Assembly (NCBI GenBank): GCA_007135995.1
Contig: SLHU01000343.1
Location: forward strand, 1 to 6,200
Length of the DNA: 6,200 nucleotides
Reading direction: 5' to 3'
Source: Clostridiales bacterium
Lineage (GTDB): Bacteria > Bacillota > Clostridia > Saccharofermentanales > UBA5734
A program made the translations under genes and the position numbers. Shown here in pieces: positions 1 to 5,890 of the stretch. The notes beneath the pieces are model-generated. The model made no database searches. It was not told the DNA's origin and worked only from the letters and a program-made list of their open reading frames with translations. Within the stretch, counting starts at the first letter, position 1. Every line of letters begins with the position of its first letter.

Positions 1-59
1 CTGGCTGTGAAACGGGGCCTGCCTTGGCACTTAACACACGCTGCAGCTTCATGAAACAT
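1..59 (-). CDS. Possible start of a divergent gene, partial
   Basis: On the minus strand an ATG at 59-57 opens a frame that stays free of stops to the left edge, giving about 19 residues beginning MFHEAAACVKCQGRPRFTA. An AAAGGA Shine-Dalgarno-like sequence (complement of 66-71) sits 6 bases before this ATG, which is good spacing. A CxxC pair (residues 8 and 11) is visible, but the product is not recognised. If real, the gene would be transcribed away from the zinc-ribbon/ABC operon, and the palindrome-rich region 60-302 would be a shared control region. A minus-strand TATAAT (complement of 118-123) could be its -10, but no convincing -35 lies at the right distance. So short an open stretch can occur by chance, and the + strand is also open here in frame 3 to a stop at 87-89, so this is only a candidate. 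Confidence 0.3.
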   Translation of the reverse strand, partial: MFHEAAACVKCQGRPRFTA

Positions 60-113
60 TCCAATTCCTTTCAGCTGACTGAGCGTTGATCATCCATGAA
101 AAAATATTATCGC

Positions 114-138
114 TGTCATTATAATCTTTATTATGACA
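114..138. promoter_or_regulatory. Near-perfect 25-bp palindrome, candidate operator
   Basis: The left arm TGTCATTATAA (114-124) and the right arm TTATTATGACA (128-138) are inverted copies with one mismatch around a 3-base centre. The arms end in TGTCA and TGACA, the same half-sites as the palindrome at 171-183. AT-richness and the lack of a GC-rich stem with a following T-run make a terminator unlikely. A binding site for a dimeric regulator is the best guess; the regulator is not identifiable. The left arm also contains a TATAAT-like core on both strands. Confidence 0.5.
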
Positions 139-170
139 TCTTGGACGAAAAAAACGGACTATCAGACTGC

Positions 171-183
171 TTGTCATTGACAA
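171..183. promoter_or_regulatory. Perfect 13-bp palindrome TTGTCA-T-TGACAA
   Basis: TTGTCA (171-176) and TGACAA (178-183) are exact inverted copies around a single base. The site lies 35 bp upstream of the promoter -35 element at 219. It shares the TGTCA/TGACA half-site with 114-138, consistent with one regulator bound at two places. It does not match the spacing of the GlnR/TnrA consensus, nor the Rex box. An operator role is inferred. Confidence 0.45.
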
Positions 184-190
184 TAGGCGC

Positions 191-218
191 TCATTCACCT
201 GTCTCAATCAGTGAATGA
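191..218. promoter_or_regulatory. Inverted repeat abutting the -35
   Basis: TCATTCAC (191-198) and GTGAATGA (211-218) are perfect 8-bp inverted copies with a 12-base spacer, ending exactly one base before the -35 hexamer. The position suits an activator or a repressor site. It overlaps the alternative repeat at 204-222. Confidence 0.4.
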
Positions 219-222
219 TTGA
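204..222. promoter_or_regulatory. Inverted repeat overlapping the -35
   Basis: TCAATCA (204-210) and TGATTGA (216-222) are perfect 7-bp inverted copies around the spacer GTGAA. The right arm covers most of the -35 hexamer, so a bound protein would compete with RNA polymerase. The same GTGAA spacer recurs in the repeat at 249-263. A repressor site is inferred. Confidence 0.4.
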
Positions 223-247
223 TGCTTACCGCTCCAAGGACTATAAT
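219..247 (+). promoter_or_regulatory. Sigma-A-type promoter of the operon
   Basis: The -35 is TTGATG (219-224), matching four of six consensus bases. The spacer is 17 bp and the -10 is a perfect TATAAT (242-247). The transcript would start near 254, giving a leader of about 64 bases before the ATG at 318. This is the best promoter seen in the window, and no other convincing one lies before the downstream genes. Confidence 0.7.
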
Positions 248-248
248 G

Positions 249-263
249 AGACCGTGAAGGTCT
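249..263 (+). promoter_or_regulatory. Inverted repeat at the predicted transcript start
   Basis: AGACC (249-253) and GGTCT (259-263) flank GTGAA, straddling the predicted start point. As DNA it could be a repressor site; as RNA only part of the stem would be transcribed. The short arms mean chance is possible. Confidence 0.25.
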
Positions 264-307
264 TGTTTGAGCATGCAAATATTTCTTGTATGAAAGCATC
301 TCATGAT

Positions 308-313
308 GGAGGG
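308..313 (+). promoter_or_regulatory. Ribosome binding site deciding the ATG at 318
   Basis: GGAGGG lies 4 bases before ATG 318. Two earlier in-frame ATGs (303 and 306) precede or overlap this site and have no equivalent upstream signal, so translation should begin at 318. Confidence 0.8.
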
Positions 314-317
314 AATT

Positions 318-2846
318 ATGAAGATTTGTGATAAATGCGGCGCTGAAAATCTGGAGCACAGTAAGTTTTGTCTGAAATGCGGATCGGGACTTCAGTCTGC
401 TGAATCTGCTCAAGATAACGCAGACCACGGATCATCAGACACTGGAAAAACAAGTGATCAATGCCCCCGTTGCCGTGAGACGCATGAAGCAGGCGAAAAG
501 TTTTGCGCAAACTGTGGTTTCAGATTAGATCAGCCTTATACTGAGCCTGACACGAAACAGCGAGATGATGATGAGGCGAAATTAACTGAAGACGCAGAAG
601 CGGAACAAGAAACATCCGCAGGAGCAGTGTCCGGGACAGCAAAGCAAACGCCTCACGGAATGCCAGCAGACTCACAGTCCGGGACAGAAAAGCAAACGCC
701 TCAGGATGACACTGTTCAGGAAACTGCAGCTGATCCAGATGTGGCGTCAAACAAAAAAACAGATGAATCGCTCGTTTCTGAACTGACTTCGGCATCTCCG
801 GCAGCCGCAGACAGCGAACAGGCTGACGAAGCCATGAGCGAACCCGGGGAAGCTGATATTCCCAAGCCTGTAACAGGTCAGGGACCACAGCATGATGAAA
901 ATACCCGTACCGACGGGCCCTCAGCAGGCACTGACCCGTTATCCGGCCAGTATCAGGCGCCAGAAAATACCCAGGTACCGGTTCGCAAATTCTGCCCGCG
1001 CTGCGGCCAGCCTGTCGTGAAGGATGCTGCCTTCTGCCGGAACTGCGGAAACAATCTCAAAAAATCATCTGATACAGCTTACACCGGAGCTGCTGGTGCA
1101 GCCGCCTTTAATCAATCAGCGGCTGAATCCGGACAGCCCGGATCATACGCCAGCGGTGCGCAGAGGTCTTCATCTGTGCCTTATCCGGCACCTTCACCTC
1201 AAGGTTCACAGACAACTGGCGGATATCCGCAATCGTATGTGCAGCCGGGTGCCGCGTATCAGCCGCCGGGATATCAGCCGCCGGGATATCAGCCGCCACA
1301 GCAAAAGACCAGAAAGAAAAAAGGGCTGATTGCGGTGATTATCCTTCTGGTCATTGTCCTGGGCGGAGCGGCAACTTACTTGCTGGCAGGCCCGGCAATC
1401 CGCAGAATGATTATGGGTAACAAAGCAGCTTATCTGGCCATAGAAGGGCAGCAGCTAAAACAGAACGCTGAAGATCTGTCCGGTTGGATGGCTGATATGG
1501 GTAATAAGAATGAGCGTCCGGAGGCTGGCGGACATCGCATGACAATGCGTTTTGACTTGCCGGATTACGAATCCGTAATCGACCCGGTCCTGCAGTCAAC
1601 GCTGGAAAACATCACCTGGCATACCCGGCTTATGTACGATCAGACCTCAATACCTTCCCGCTATTATGCCGGTATTGACCTTATGACCGGCTCAGAACCC
1701 TTAATAAGCATAGAAGGTTATTACGACGAAGAACAGATCATTCTTGGTGTGCCCAGCCTGCTTTCCCGATATGTGCGGATACAGCGAGATATGGTCGATG
1801 AATACGGCGATGAACTGGGTCTTGACACTGCGGAGGCGGACGACGTGCTGCGGGCGCTTGATATCTACATGAATATGGATCTGGGCATTCATGAGGCGCG
1901 TCTGGCCGGTTCGATGTACCGCATCATTGATATTATGCTTGAGCATATAGATGACGTGGAATACAGTGCCGGTGAAGAACTCGTTGTCGGACCGGTTCGG
2001 CAGTCATATAACCGTTATACCATGACGCTCGGCCATGAGAGTGCAAGACAGATGATGATTGAACTGCTCACCTTTATCCGGGATGATCCCGAAATATACA
2101 ATCTGGTTTCAGGTTTAATGAGCCTGAATATCGCTTCTGATCCTTACTACGCCGAAATGGGGATCACGTTTACCCGTGATGAATTTCAAGCCGAGATTGA
2201 CCTGATGCTGGAAGATCTGGCAGATGATGAAGATATAGAGCCATTTACGATTATCAATGACATCTATGTAGATGGCAGCGACCAGATTTTCGGCCGTTAT
2301 TTCCGCATCGTTCCGGAAAACGGACCGGCGCTCTTTGAATACAAGAATTACAGGCCGCAAAGCGGCAGCCAGTCGGCTGTTCTGATTTCGGTGAACGCCG
2401 AAGGAGATGCACTGCAGTACCAGAACATATACGAGCTTTCAGGAGAACTGAAAACCGGTGAAATCGTGATCAGCCAGAATAATCAAGTGCTGCTGAATGC
2501 TGATTTCAGTGACTATCAGAAAGTGACCATCGGCAGCCGTGATTATCATCTGGGAGACTTCAGATTCACCGTCTTTGAAGATCATGTTGAAACAGCTGTA
2601 CTCGAATACAGTGCAGCCCGGAATGGCAGTGAGGTTCAGATGCAGTTTGGCATGCCGGAGTTTGGCCGCATGACAGTCGGTTATGAGGAGATCGCTGAAC
2701 AGGACTTGTCATTTCCAGACTTCACGGGTGATCAGCTGATTAATATTACTGATTACGAAGCGCTGGGCGCACTGATGACAGAAGAAACCATGATGGAGCT
2801 GTTCCGTATTATGCAGCAGCTCGGAATCAGTATGGAAGACTTTTAG
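318..2846 (+). CDS. Triple zinc-ribbon single-pass membrane protein
   Basis: 842 residues. Three short zinc ribbons of the form CxxC-x10-CxxC are seen at Cys4/7/18/21, Cys49/52/63/66 and Cys226/229/240/243. An acidic, Ser/Thr/Ala-rich linker (about 70-222) separates ribbons two and three. A Gly/Pro/Gln/Tyr-rich linker (about 247-329) with YQPPG repeats follows. A basic stop (KTRKKK, 330-335) then leads into one hydrophobic segment (about 336-358). The charge pattern places the ribbons in the cytoplasm and the last ~484 residues outside. All 12 cysteines are in the ribbons, and the outer domain has none. That domain has alternating beta-like and helical stretches and is unrecognised. There is no N-terminal signal peptide. 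The architecture resembles Firmicutes zinc-ribbon/TM proteins such as TcaA or YvbJ, but I do not claim orthology. As first gene of the operon with an ABC exporter, it may be a sensor, scaffold or substrate-binding partner (inference). The stop directly abuts the GTG of the ATPase. Confidence 0.85.
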   Translation: MKICDKCGAENLEHSKFCLKCGSGLQSAESAQDNADHGSSDTGKTSDQCPRCRETHEAGEKFCANCGFRLDQPYTEPDTKQRDDDEAKLTEDAEAEQETSAGAVSGTAKQTPHGMPADSQSGTEKQTPQDDTVQETAADPDVASNKKTDESLVSELTSASPAAADSEQADEAMSEPGEADIPKPVTGQGPQHDENTRTDGPSAGTDPLSGQYQAPENTQVPVRKFCPRCGQPVVKDAAFCRNCGNNLKKSSDTAYTGAAGAAAFNQSAAESGQPGSYASGAQRSSSVPYPAPSPQGSQTTGGYPQSYVQPGAAYQPPGYQPPGYQPPQQKTRKKKGLIAVIILLVIVLGGAATYLLAGPAIRRMIMGNKAAYLAIEGQQLKQNAEDLSGWMADMGNKNERPEAGGHRMTMRFDLPDYESVIDPVLQSTLENITWHTRLMYDQTSIPSRYYAGIDLMTGSEPLISIEGYYDEEQIILGVPSLLSRYVRIQRDMVDEYGDELGLDTAEADDVLRALDIYMNMDLGIHEARLAGSMYRIIDIMLEHIDDVEYSAGEELVVGPVRQSYNRYTMTLGHESARQMMIELLTFIRDDPEIYNLVSGLMSLNIASDPYYAEMGITFTRDEFQAEIDLMLEDLADDEDIEPFTIINDIYVDGSDQIFGRYFRIVPENGPALFEYKNYRPQSGSQSAVLISVNAEGDALQYQNIYELSGELKTGEIVISQNNQVLLNADFSDYQKVTIGSRDYHLGDFRFTVFEDHVETAVLEYSAARNGSEVQMQFGMPEFGRMTVGYEEIAEQDLSFPDFTGDQLINITDYEALGALMTEETMMELFRIMQQLGISMEDF
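629..703 (+). repeat. 27-bp near-identical direct repeat, 48-bp period
   Basis: Positions 629-655 and 677-703 differ at one base (640 versus 688). They encode SGTAKQTPH and SGTEKQTPQ, 16 codons apart, in the acidic linker of the zinc-ribbon protein. A recent in-frame duplication of a 48-bp unit with diverged flanks would explain it. Confidence 0.7.
1257..1301 (+). repeat. 15-bp in-frame tandem repeat (YQPPG)
   Basis: Two exact 15-bp units (1257-1271, 1272-1286) and a third diverged at its end (1287-1301) encode YQPPG, YQPPG and YQPPQ, residues 314-328. The repeat lies just before the membrane segment, in the flexible cytoplasmic linker. Copy number could vary by slippage between strains. Confidence 0.85.
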
Positions 2847-3515
2847 GTGGCTGACTCGAATATGCTGATCGTAAAAGACATCCATAAATCTTATCGCAGC
2901 GAAGTTGTCTTAAAAGGGGTTCAATTTACAGTTGAGCCCGGTGAGATTCTGGGTATCTGCGGTGCTAACGGCACCGGCAAGACAACCTTGCTCAGCCTGA
3001 TCGCTTCTATCATGATGCCTGACAGCGGCTCTATCAGCCTGATGGGCATCCCTGTTTCAGAAAAGCGAAAGTACAGGGAATTAATTGGATATGTACCGCA
3101 GACAATCGCGCTGTCACCCAGGCTGACGGTTCGCCAGAATCTTATTTTCTGGGCAGCGCTGACAGGCTGCAGCAGCAAAGAAACCCCTGACGTTGTGGCG
3201 TGGGCTGCCAGTCTGGCAAAAGCAGATTCCTTTATGGATAAAAGAGTCGGGCACTGTTCAGGGGGCATGGCACGCCGTGTGAATCTCGCAGCAGGGCTCG
3301 TTGTCAGACCACGGCTTTTACTGCTGGACGAGCCGACAGCTGGTATTGACGCTGAAAACCGAGACAGCATACTGGACAGTATTCAGGCACTGAAGCAGTC
3401 AAACTGTATGGTGCTGATGGTCAACCACTATCACGACGAGCTTGAAAGAATCTGTGACCGGATTATCACGCTTAGACGGGGCATCATCGCTGAAGAAGGT
3501 GCTTATGTTCTTTAA
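2847..3515 (+). CDS. ABC transporter ATP-binding protein
   Basis: 222 residues from a GTG that abuts the previous stop. It should power the two permeases encoded next, hydrolysing ATP on the cytoplasmic face of the membrane. Visible motifs are Walker A GANGTGKT (39-46), Q-loop Gln85, signature CSGGM (137-141), Walker B LLLLDE (157-162), a D-loop AGID (165-168), and the switch histidine His194 in NHYHDE. The 'SGGMARRV' form fits the exporter-type, ABC-2-associated ATPases, which usually read LSGGM; Cys in place of Leu is unusual but should not destroy function. At 222 residues it is the bare nucleotide-binding domain, without the C-terminal extension seen in some relatives. An in-frame ATG at 2862 with AGGTGG 11 bases upstream is an alternative start that removes five residues; GGAAG at 2834-2838 supports the GTG. 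The 3' end overlaps the next gene by 11 bp. Substrate is unknown. Confidence 0.93.
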   Translation: MADSNMLIVKDIHKSYRSEVVLKGVQFTVEPGEILGICGANGTGKTTLLSLIASIMMPDSGSISLMGIPVSEKRKYRELIGYVPQTIALSPRLTVRQNLIFWAALTGCSSKETPDVVAWAASLAKADSFMDKRVGHCSGGMARRVNLAAGLVVRPRLLLLDEPTAGIDAENRDSILDSIQALKQSNCMVLMVNHYHDELERICDRIITLRRGIIAEEGAYVL

Positions 3516-4689
3516 ACTGCTGATCTATTACTGGCGTGACGCCTGGAATGTAAGAACACTTGCCTTTCTGGCAACACTGCTGTTGATAACGGTGATCCTG
3601 GCCGCTGGTTTGCCGGCAGCCAGGATTGATGAAAAATCAATTTTCGAGCCGGTTGACCTTTCTGTTGTAGATGAAGACAACAGTATCATTTCCTATACTG
3701 TCATTGATCAGTTCAGAAGTCTTGATGTTGTCGGTACGGTTTATATTGAATCACTTGAACAGGCACTGGGCCGGCTGGAAAGAGACGAGACCTTGCTGAC
3801 GCTTCTGATCCCTGCCGGGTTTTACGAGCAAACCAGACAGGGACTTGACCAATCGGGCATGACCGTCTACTTCAATGACAAGATGCCTGTTGAGGCTATG
3901 GTTTTCAGGCGGATGCTCAACCACGCCGCTGACAGCATTGTTGGCATTCAGTCCGCACTTTATGCCTATCAGGATGCCATTATCCCTTTATATGATCATG
4001 CAGATGATGTCTGGATTCAGGCAGAAGCAGCCAGTGTTGATCTGGCATTCAAACTTGTTGCGAGAAAGTCAATTCTTGACATCAGAGTAACGACTCAGCT
4101 TAATGAAGTTGATTTTGTGATCAGCGCGCTCAGCACACTTTTTGCTGCAATTACAAGCTTGCTTGTCCTGATGCATATCCGGTACGAACGGCAGACCGGC
4201 CTTCATGAAAGACTGCTCACTGCCAATGTCTCATTGCCGGCTTTGGCGGGGGCCCGGCAGCTGATCTGGCTTTTGTGGCTTTCTGCCGGCCTGGTCCCTT
4301 TGCTGGCAGTGCTTTCGTCTTTCTATCCGGACATTCACTTCGTGACACTCTACACAACGCTGGTTCTGGCAGGCCTTGCATTTTCAGGTTGGATGATGGT
4401 CTTCGCGTACAAAACACAACTGCATGAATCCCACTTGCTCGCGGCCTGGCTTCTGACGCTTGCACTGCTGCTGCTTGGCGGCTGTATTTATCCTCATGCG
4501 CTGCTGCCGGACATCTTGCAGAAAGCCAGCGTTTTATCACCCGCAAGATGGAGTTTTCTGCTTGTTTATAATAGTTTATCCGGACAAACGGTTCATCATG
4601 AACAGCTTGTCATCTTGCTGTTTCATGTCGGGGTGTCTCAGGCTGCCGCGCTGGCTGTGATGAAAAAAGCAGTGCCGCTTCAGGTATAA
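3505..4689 (+). CDS. ABC-2-type transporter permease, first of pair
   Basis: 394 residues. The topology is that of exporter-type ABC-2 permeases. One N-terminal membrane helix (about 19-37) is followed by a ~165-residue outer domain and five C-terminal helices (about 203-225, 251-272, 281-301, 310-328, 367-387). The outer domain begins with 'VDLSVVDEDNS', a characteristic opening in this family. The 'GGCIYP..LLP' and 'SPARWS' stretch (325-350) matches the conserved loop between the fifth and sixth helices. The ATG at 3505 was chosen because AGAAGG (3494-3499) lies five bases upstream and the hydrophobic N-terminus follows directly; an in-frame TTG at 3442 would add 21 polar residues inside the ATPase gene. 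The start lies inside the end of the ATPase gene, so translation is probably coupled. It should pair with the second permease to form the membrane channel. Confidence 0.9.
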   Translation: MFFKLLIYYWRDAWNVRTLAFLATLLLITVILAAGLPAARIDEKSIFEPVDLSVVDEDNSIISYTVIDQFRSLDVVGTVYIESLEQALGRLERDETLLTLLIPAGFYEQTRQGLDQSGMTVYFNDKMPVEAMVFRRMLNHAADSIVGIQSALYAYQDAIIPLYDHADDVWIQAEAASVDLAFKLVARKSILDIRVTTQLNEVDFVISALSTLFAAITSLLVLMHIRYERQTGLHERLLTANVSLPALAGARQLIWLLWLSAGLVPLLAVLSSFYPDIHFVTLYTTLVLAGLAFSGWMMVFAYKTQLHESHLLAAWLLTLALLLLGGCIYPHALLPDILQKASVLSPARWSFLLVYNSLSGQTVHHEQLVILLFHVGVSQAAALAVMKKAVPLQV

Positions 4690-4735
4690 GCGGACAATCA
4701 AATGCGACCAAAAAAGCTGTTTATGAGGCATTGAT

Positions 4736-5890
4736 ATGCGTTACTTGATTATTTTCAAACTGAAAGCGATGGATGTTCTGGCCATGAAGGGATTGGTTGC
4801 CAGTCTTTTTCTGATGCCGCTTTTGTTTGGCTGGATCGCCGGCGCGGCAAACATCGCGAACGTGGCTCCCGATATCAGACTCGCGCTCACAGATCAGGAT
4901 CAGACAGATGCCAGCAATCAATTGATCGGTCGCCTGCTGCTCAATGGCTGGGACATAACCGTAACGGATGAACAAGAGGCCGCCCGTATGATGGTCCGAA
5001 ATCAGATTGATGGTCTGGTAACGGTTGAGGCAGGCTATGAGCGGTCTTTAGCTGATCTTGACGAAAGCTATCTTTACTATGAGCCTGCAGAAGGTTCACT
5101 GGTCACGACTGTTGTCAGAGAAGCTATCGCAGCAGCGGTTTTGCCGGCACATGCCGAGGAAGTCCTGCTGCAGCGTGTCCGGCGGCGATATGCGCACATC
5201 GGAAAAGATATTCCGAATCATCTGGATCAGGATTTTCGTACAGCCATGTCGGAATATGCCTCCGGCAAAGCGAGTTTAAGGATAGACTATATTGGCAGGA
5301 TACACACAGAGCCTGCACTGACTTTTGTCATCTCGGATTATGCGATGGAGGTTTTTTTCCTTTCTATTTATGCGATATTAGGAGGTCTGACACTTGCCGG
5401 AGGCGGTTTTCGCCGCCGCCTCGCGTCAACCAATAAGGGTATCGCCGCAGACTATTTCTCTACACTTGCTGCTTTATTTTGTTTAGGAAGCCTGCAGATT
5501 GTGCTGTATTCAACGGTTATGTCGCTGGCCATGCAGTCAGTTCTGAGAATACAGGATCTTTTATACTTGATGCTCTTTTTGCTGATGATGCTGGGGATCA
5601 GCCAGCTGTTTCAGCTGATCAGCCAAAATATTCGCCTGTATCTGTCCTTGCTGACGGTTTTGCTGTTGTCTATCGCCGGCGGTTGTTTCTTCCCGCTTTC
5701 CGAACTTCTGATGCGCTCTGTCGGCCAGTTCACACCGCATGGCTGGACTTTAGGCATGATCCGCGGGTATCCTGCCTTACCTGTCTTTTATCCTGTTGCT
5801 TTATCCGTTATACTCATACTATTCGGTTATTATCTGCAAAAATACAAAGCAGCCGGCAGTGTTGCTGAGTCAGGAGTGATCCAAGCATGA
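4736..5890 (+). CDS. ABC-2-type transporter permease, second of pair
   Basis: 384 residues, built like the preceding permease. A first helix lies at about 20-41. An outer domain begins 'APDIRLALTDQDQTDAS'. Five later helices lie at about 203-223, 242-263, 273-294, 301-318 and 350-367. The 'GGCFFPLSELL' and 'TPHGW' stretch (315-337) corresponds to 'GGCIYP' and 'SPARW' of the first permease. The two are clearly the same family but differ widely in sequence, consistent with a heterodimeric channel driven by the upstream ATPase. ATG 4736 has GAGG (4725-4728) seven bases before it. The gap to the previous gene is 46 bp, with no terminator or clear promoter in it. The stop TGA shares bases with the ATG of the next gene (ATGA at 5887-5890), so the glycyl radical enzyme is probably translated by coupling to this gene. 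Confidence 0.9.
   Translation: MRYLIIFKLKAMDVLAMKGLVASLFLMPLLFGWIAGAANIANVAPDIRLALTDQDQTDASNQLIGRLLLNGWDITVTDEQEAARMMVRNQIDGLVTVEAGYERSLADLDESYLYYEPAEGSLVTTVVREAIAAAVLPAHAEEVLLQRVRRRYAHIGKDIPNHLDQDFRTAMSEYASGKASLRIDYIGRIHTEPALTFVISDYAMEVFFLSIYAILGGLTLAGGGFRRRLASTNKGIAADYFSTLAALFCLGSLQIVLYSTVMSLAMQSVLRIQDLLYLMLFLLMMLGISQLFQLISQNIRLYLSLLTVLLLSIAGGCFFPLSELLMRSVGQFTPHGWTLGMIRGYPALPVFYPVALSVILILFGYYLQKYKAAGSVAESGVIQA
5872..5876 (+). promoter_or_regulatory. Ribosome binding site for the downstream enzyme
   Basis: AGGAG lies inside the end of the second permease gene, 10 bases before ATG 5887. The spacing is slightly long, but the ATGA stop-start overlap would let terminating ribosomes restart. Confidence 0.55.

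Larger units (their letters stand above)
60..317. other. Intergenic control region
   Basis: No convincing coding frame fills this stretch. It is AT-rich relative to the genes and dense in inverted repeats (114-138, 171-183, 191-218, 204-222, 249-263). It contains one well-formed rightward promoter and the leader of the first operon gene. No riboswitch fold, tRNA or strong GC-rich intrinsic terminator was recognised. Confidence 0.7.

Noticed and set aside
120..125. TATAAT as a + strand -10
   Set aside because: No -35-like hexamer lies at 16-18 bp upstream; it falls inside the 114-138 palindrome.
177..182. Perfect TTGACA as a -35 element
   Set aside because: No acceptable -10 lies 16-18 bp downstream (the sequence there is near TGTCTC); the hexamer is better explained as part of the palindrome 171-183.
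221..300. GATGCTT (221-227) and AAGCATC (294-300) as a long-range inverted repeat
   Set aside because: Arms are only 7 bp and 66 bp apart, and the left arm lies upstream of the predicted transcript start, so no RNA stem would form.
1024..1329. Open frame of 101 codons on the + strand in another frame
   Set aside because: It lies wholly inside the zinc-ribbon gene; its Arg/His/Leu-rich protein is what the YQPPG repeat region gives when read out of frame.
2921..3370. 149-codon open frame on the minus strand
   Set aside because: It is antisense to the core of the ATPase, whose Walker and signature motifs are intact on the + strand; no family features are visible in it.
3442..3504. TTG start extending the first permease by 21 residues
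   Set aside because: The extension is polar, lies entirely in ATPase coding sequence and lacks a ribosome site; ATG 3505 has AGAAGG at good spacing.
4217..4546. 109-codon open frame on the minus strand
   Set aside because: It is antisense to the membrane helices of the first permease and its composition is a reflection of those codons.
5380..5396. AGGAGG followed by TTG inside the second permease as an internal start
   Set aside because: The TTG is out of frame with the permease, and the purine run simply encodes Gly-Gly at the end of a helix.
5400..5422. GC-rich hairpin GAGGCGG / CCGCCTC resembling a terminator
   Set aside because: It is within the second permease and encodes its Gly/Arg run after a helix; no T-run follows it.
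5596..5620. GATCAGC / GCTGATC inverted repeat with two CAGCTG copies
   Set aside because: It is explained by the coding of the repeated 'ISQ..QLISQ' residues in a permease helix.
5479..5868. 129-codon + strand open frame overlapping the second permease
   Set aside because: It is out of frame with a permease that has complete family features, and has no suitable ribosome site.
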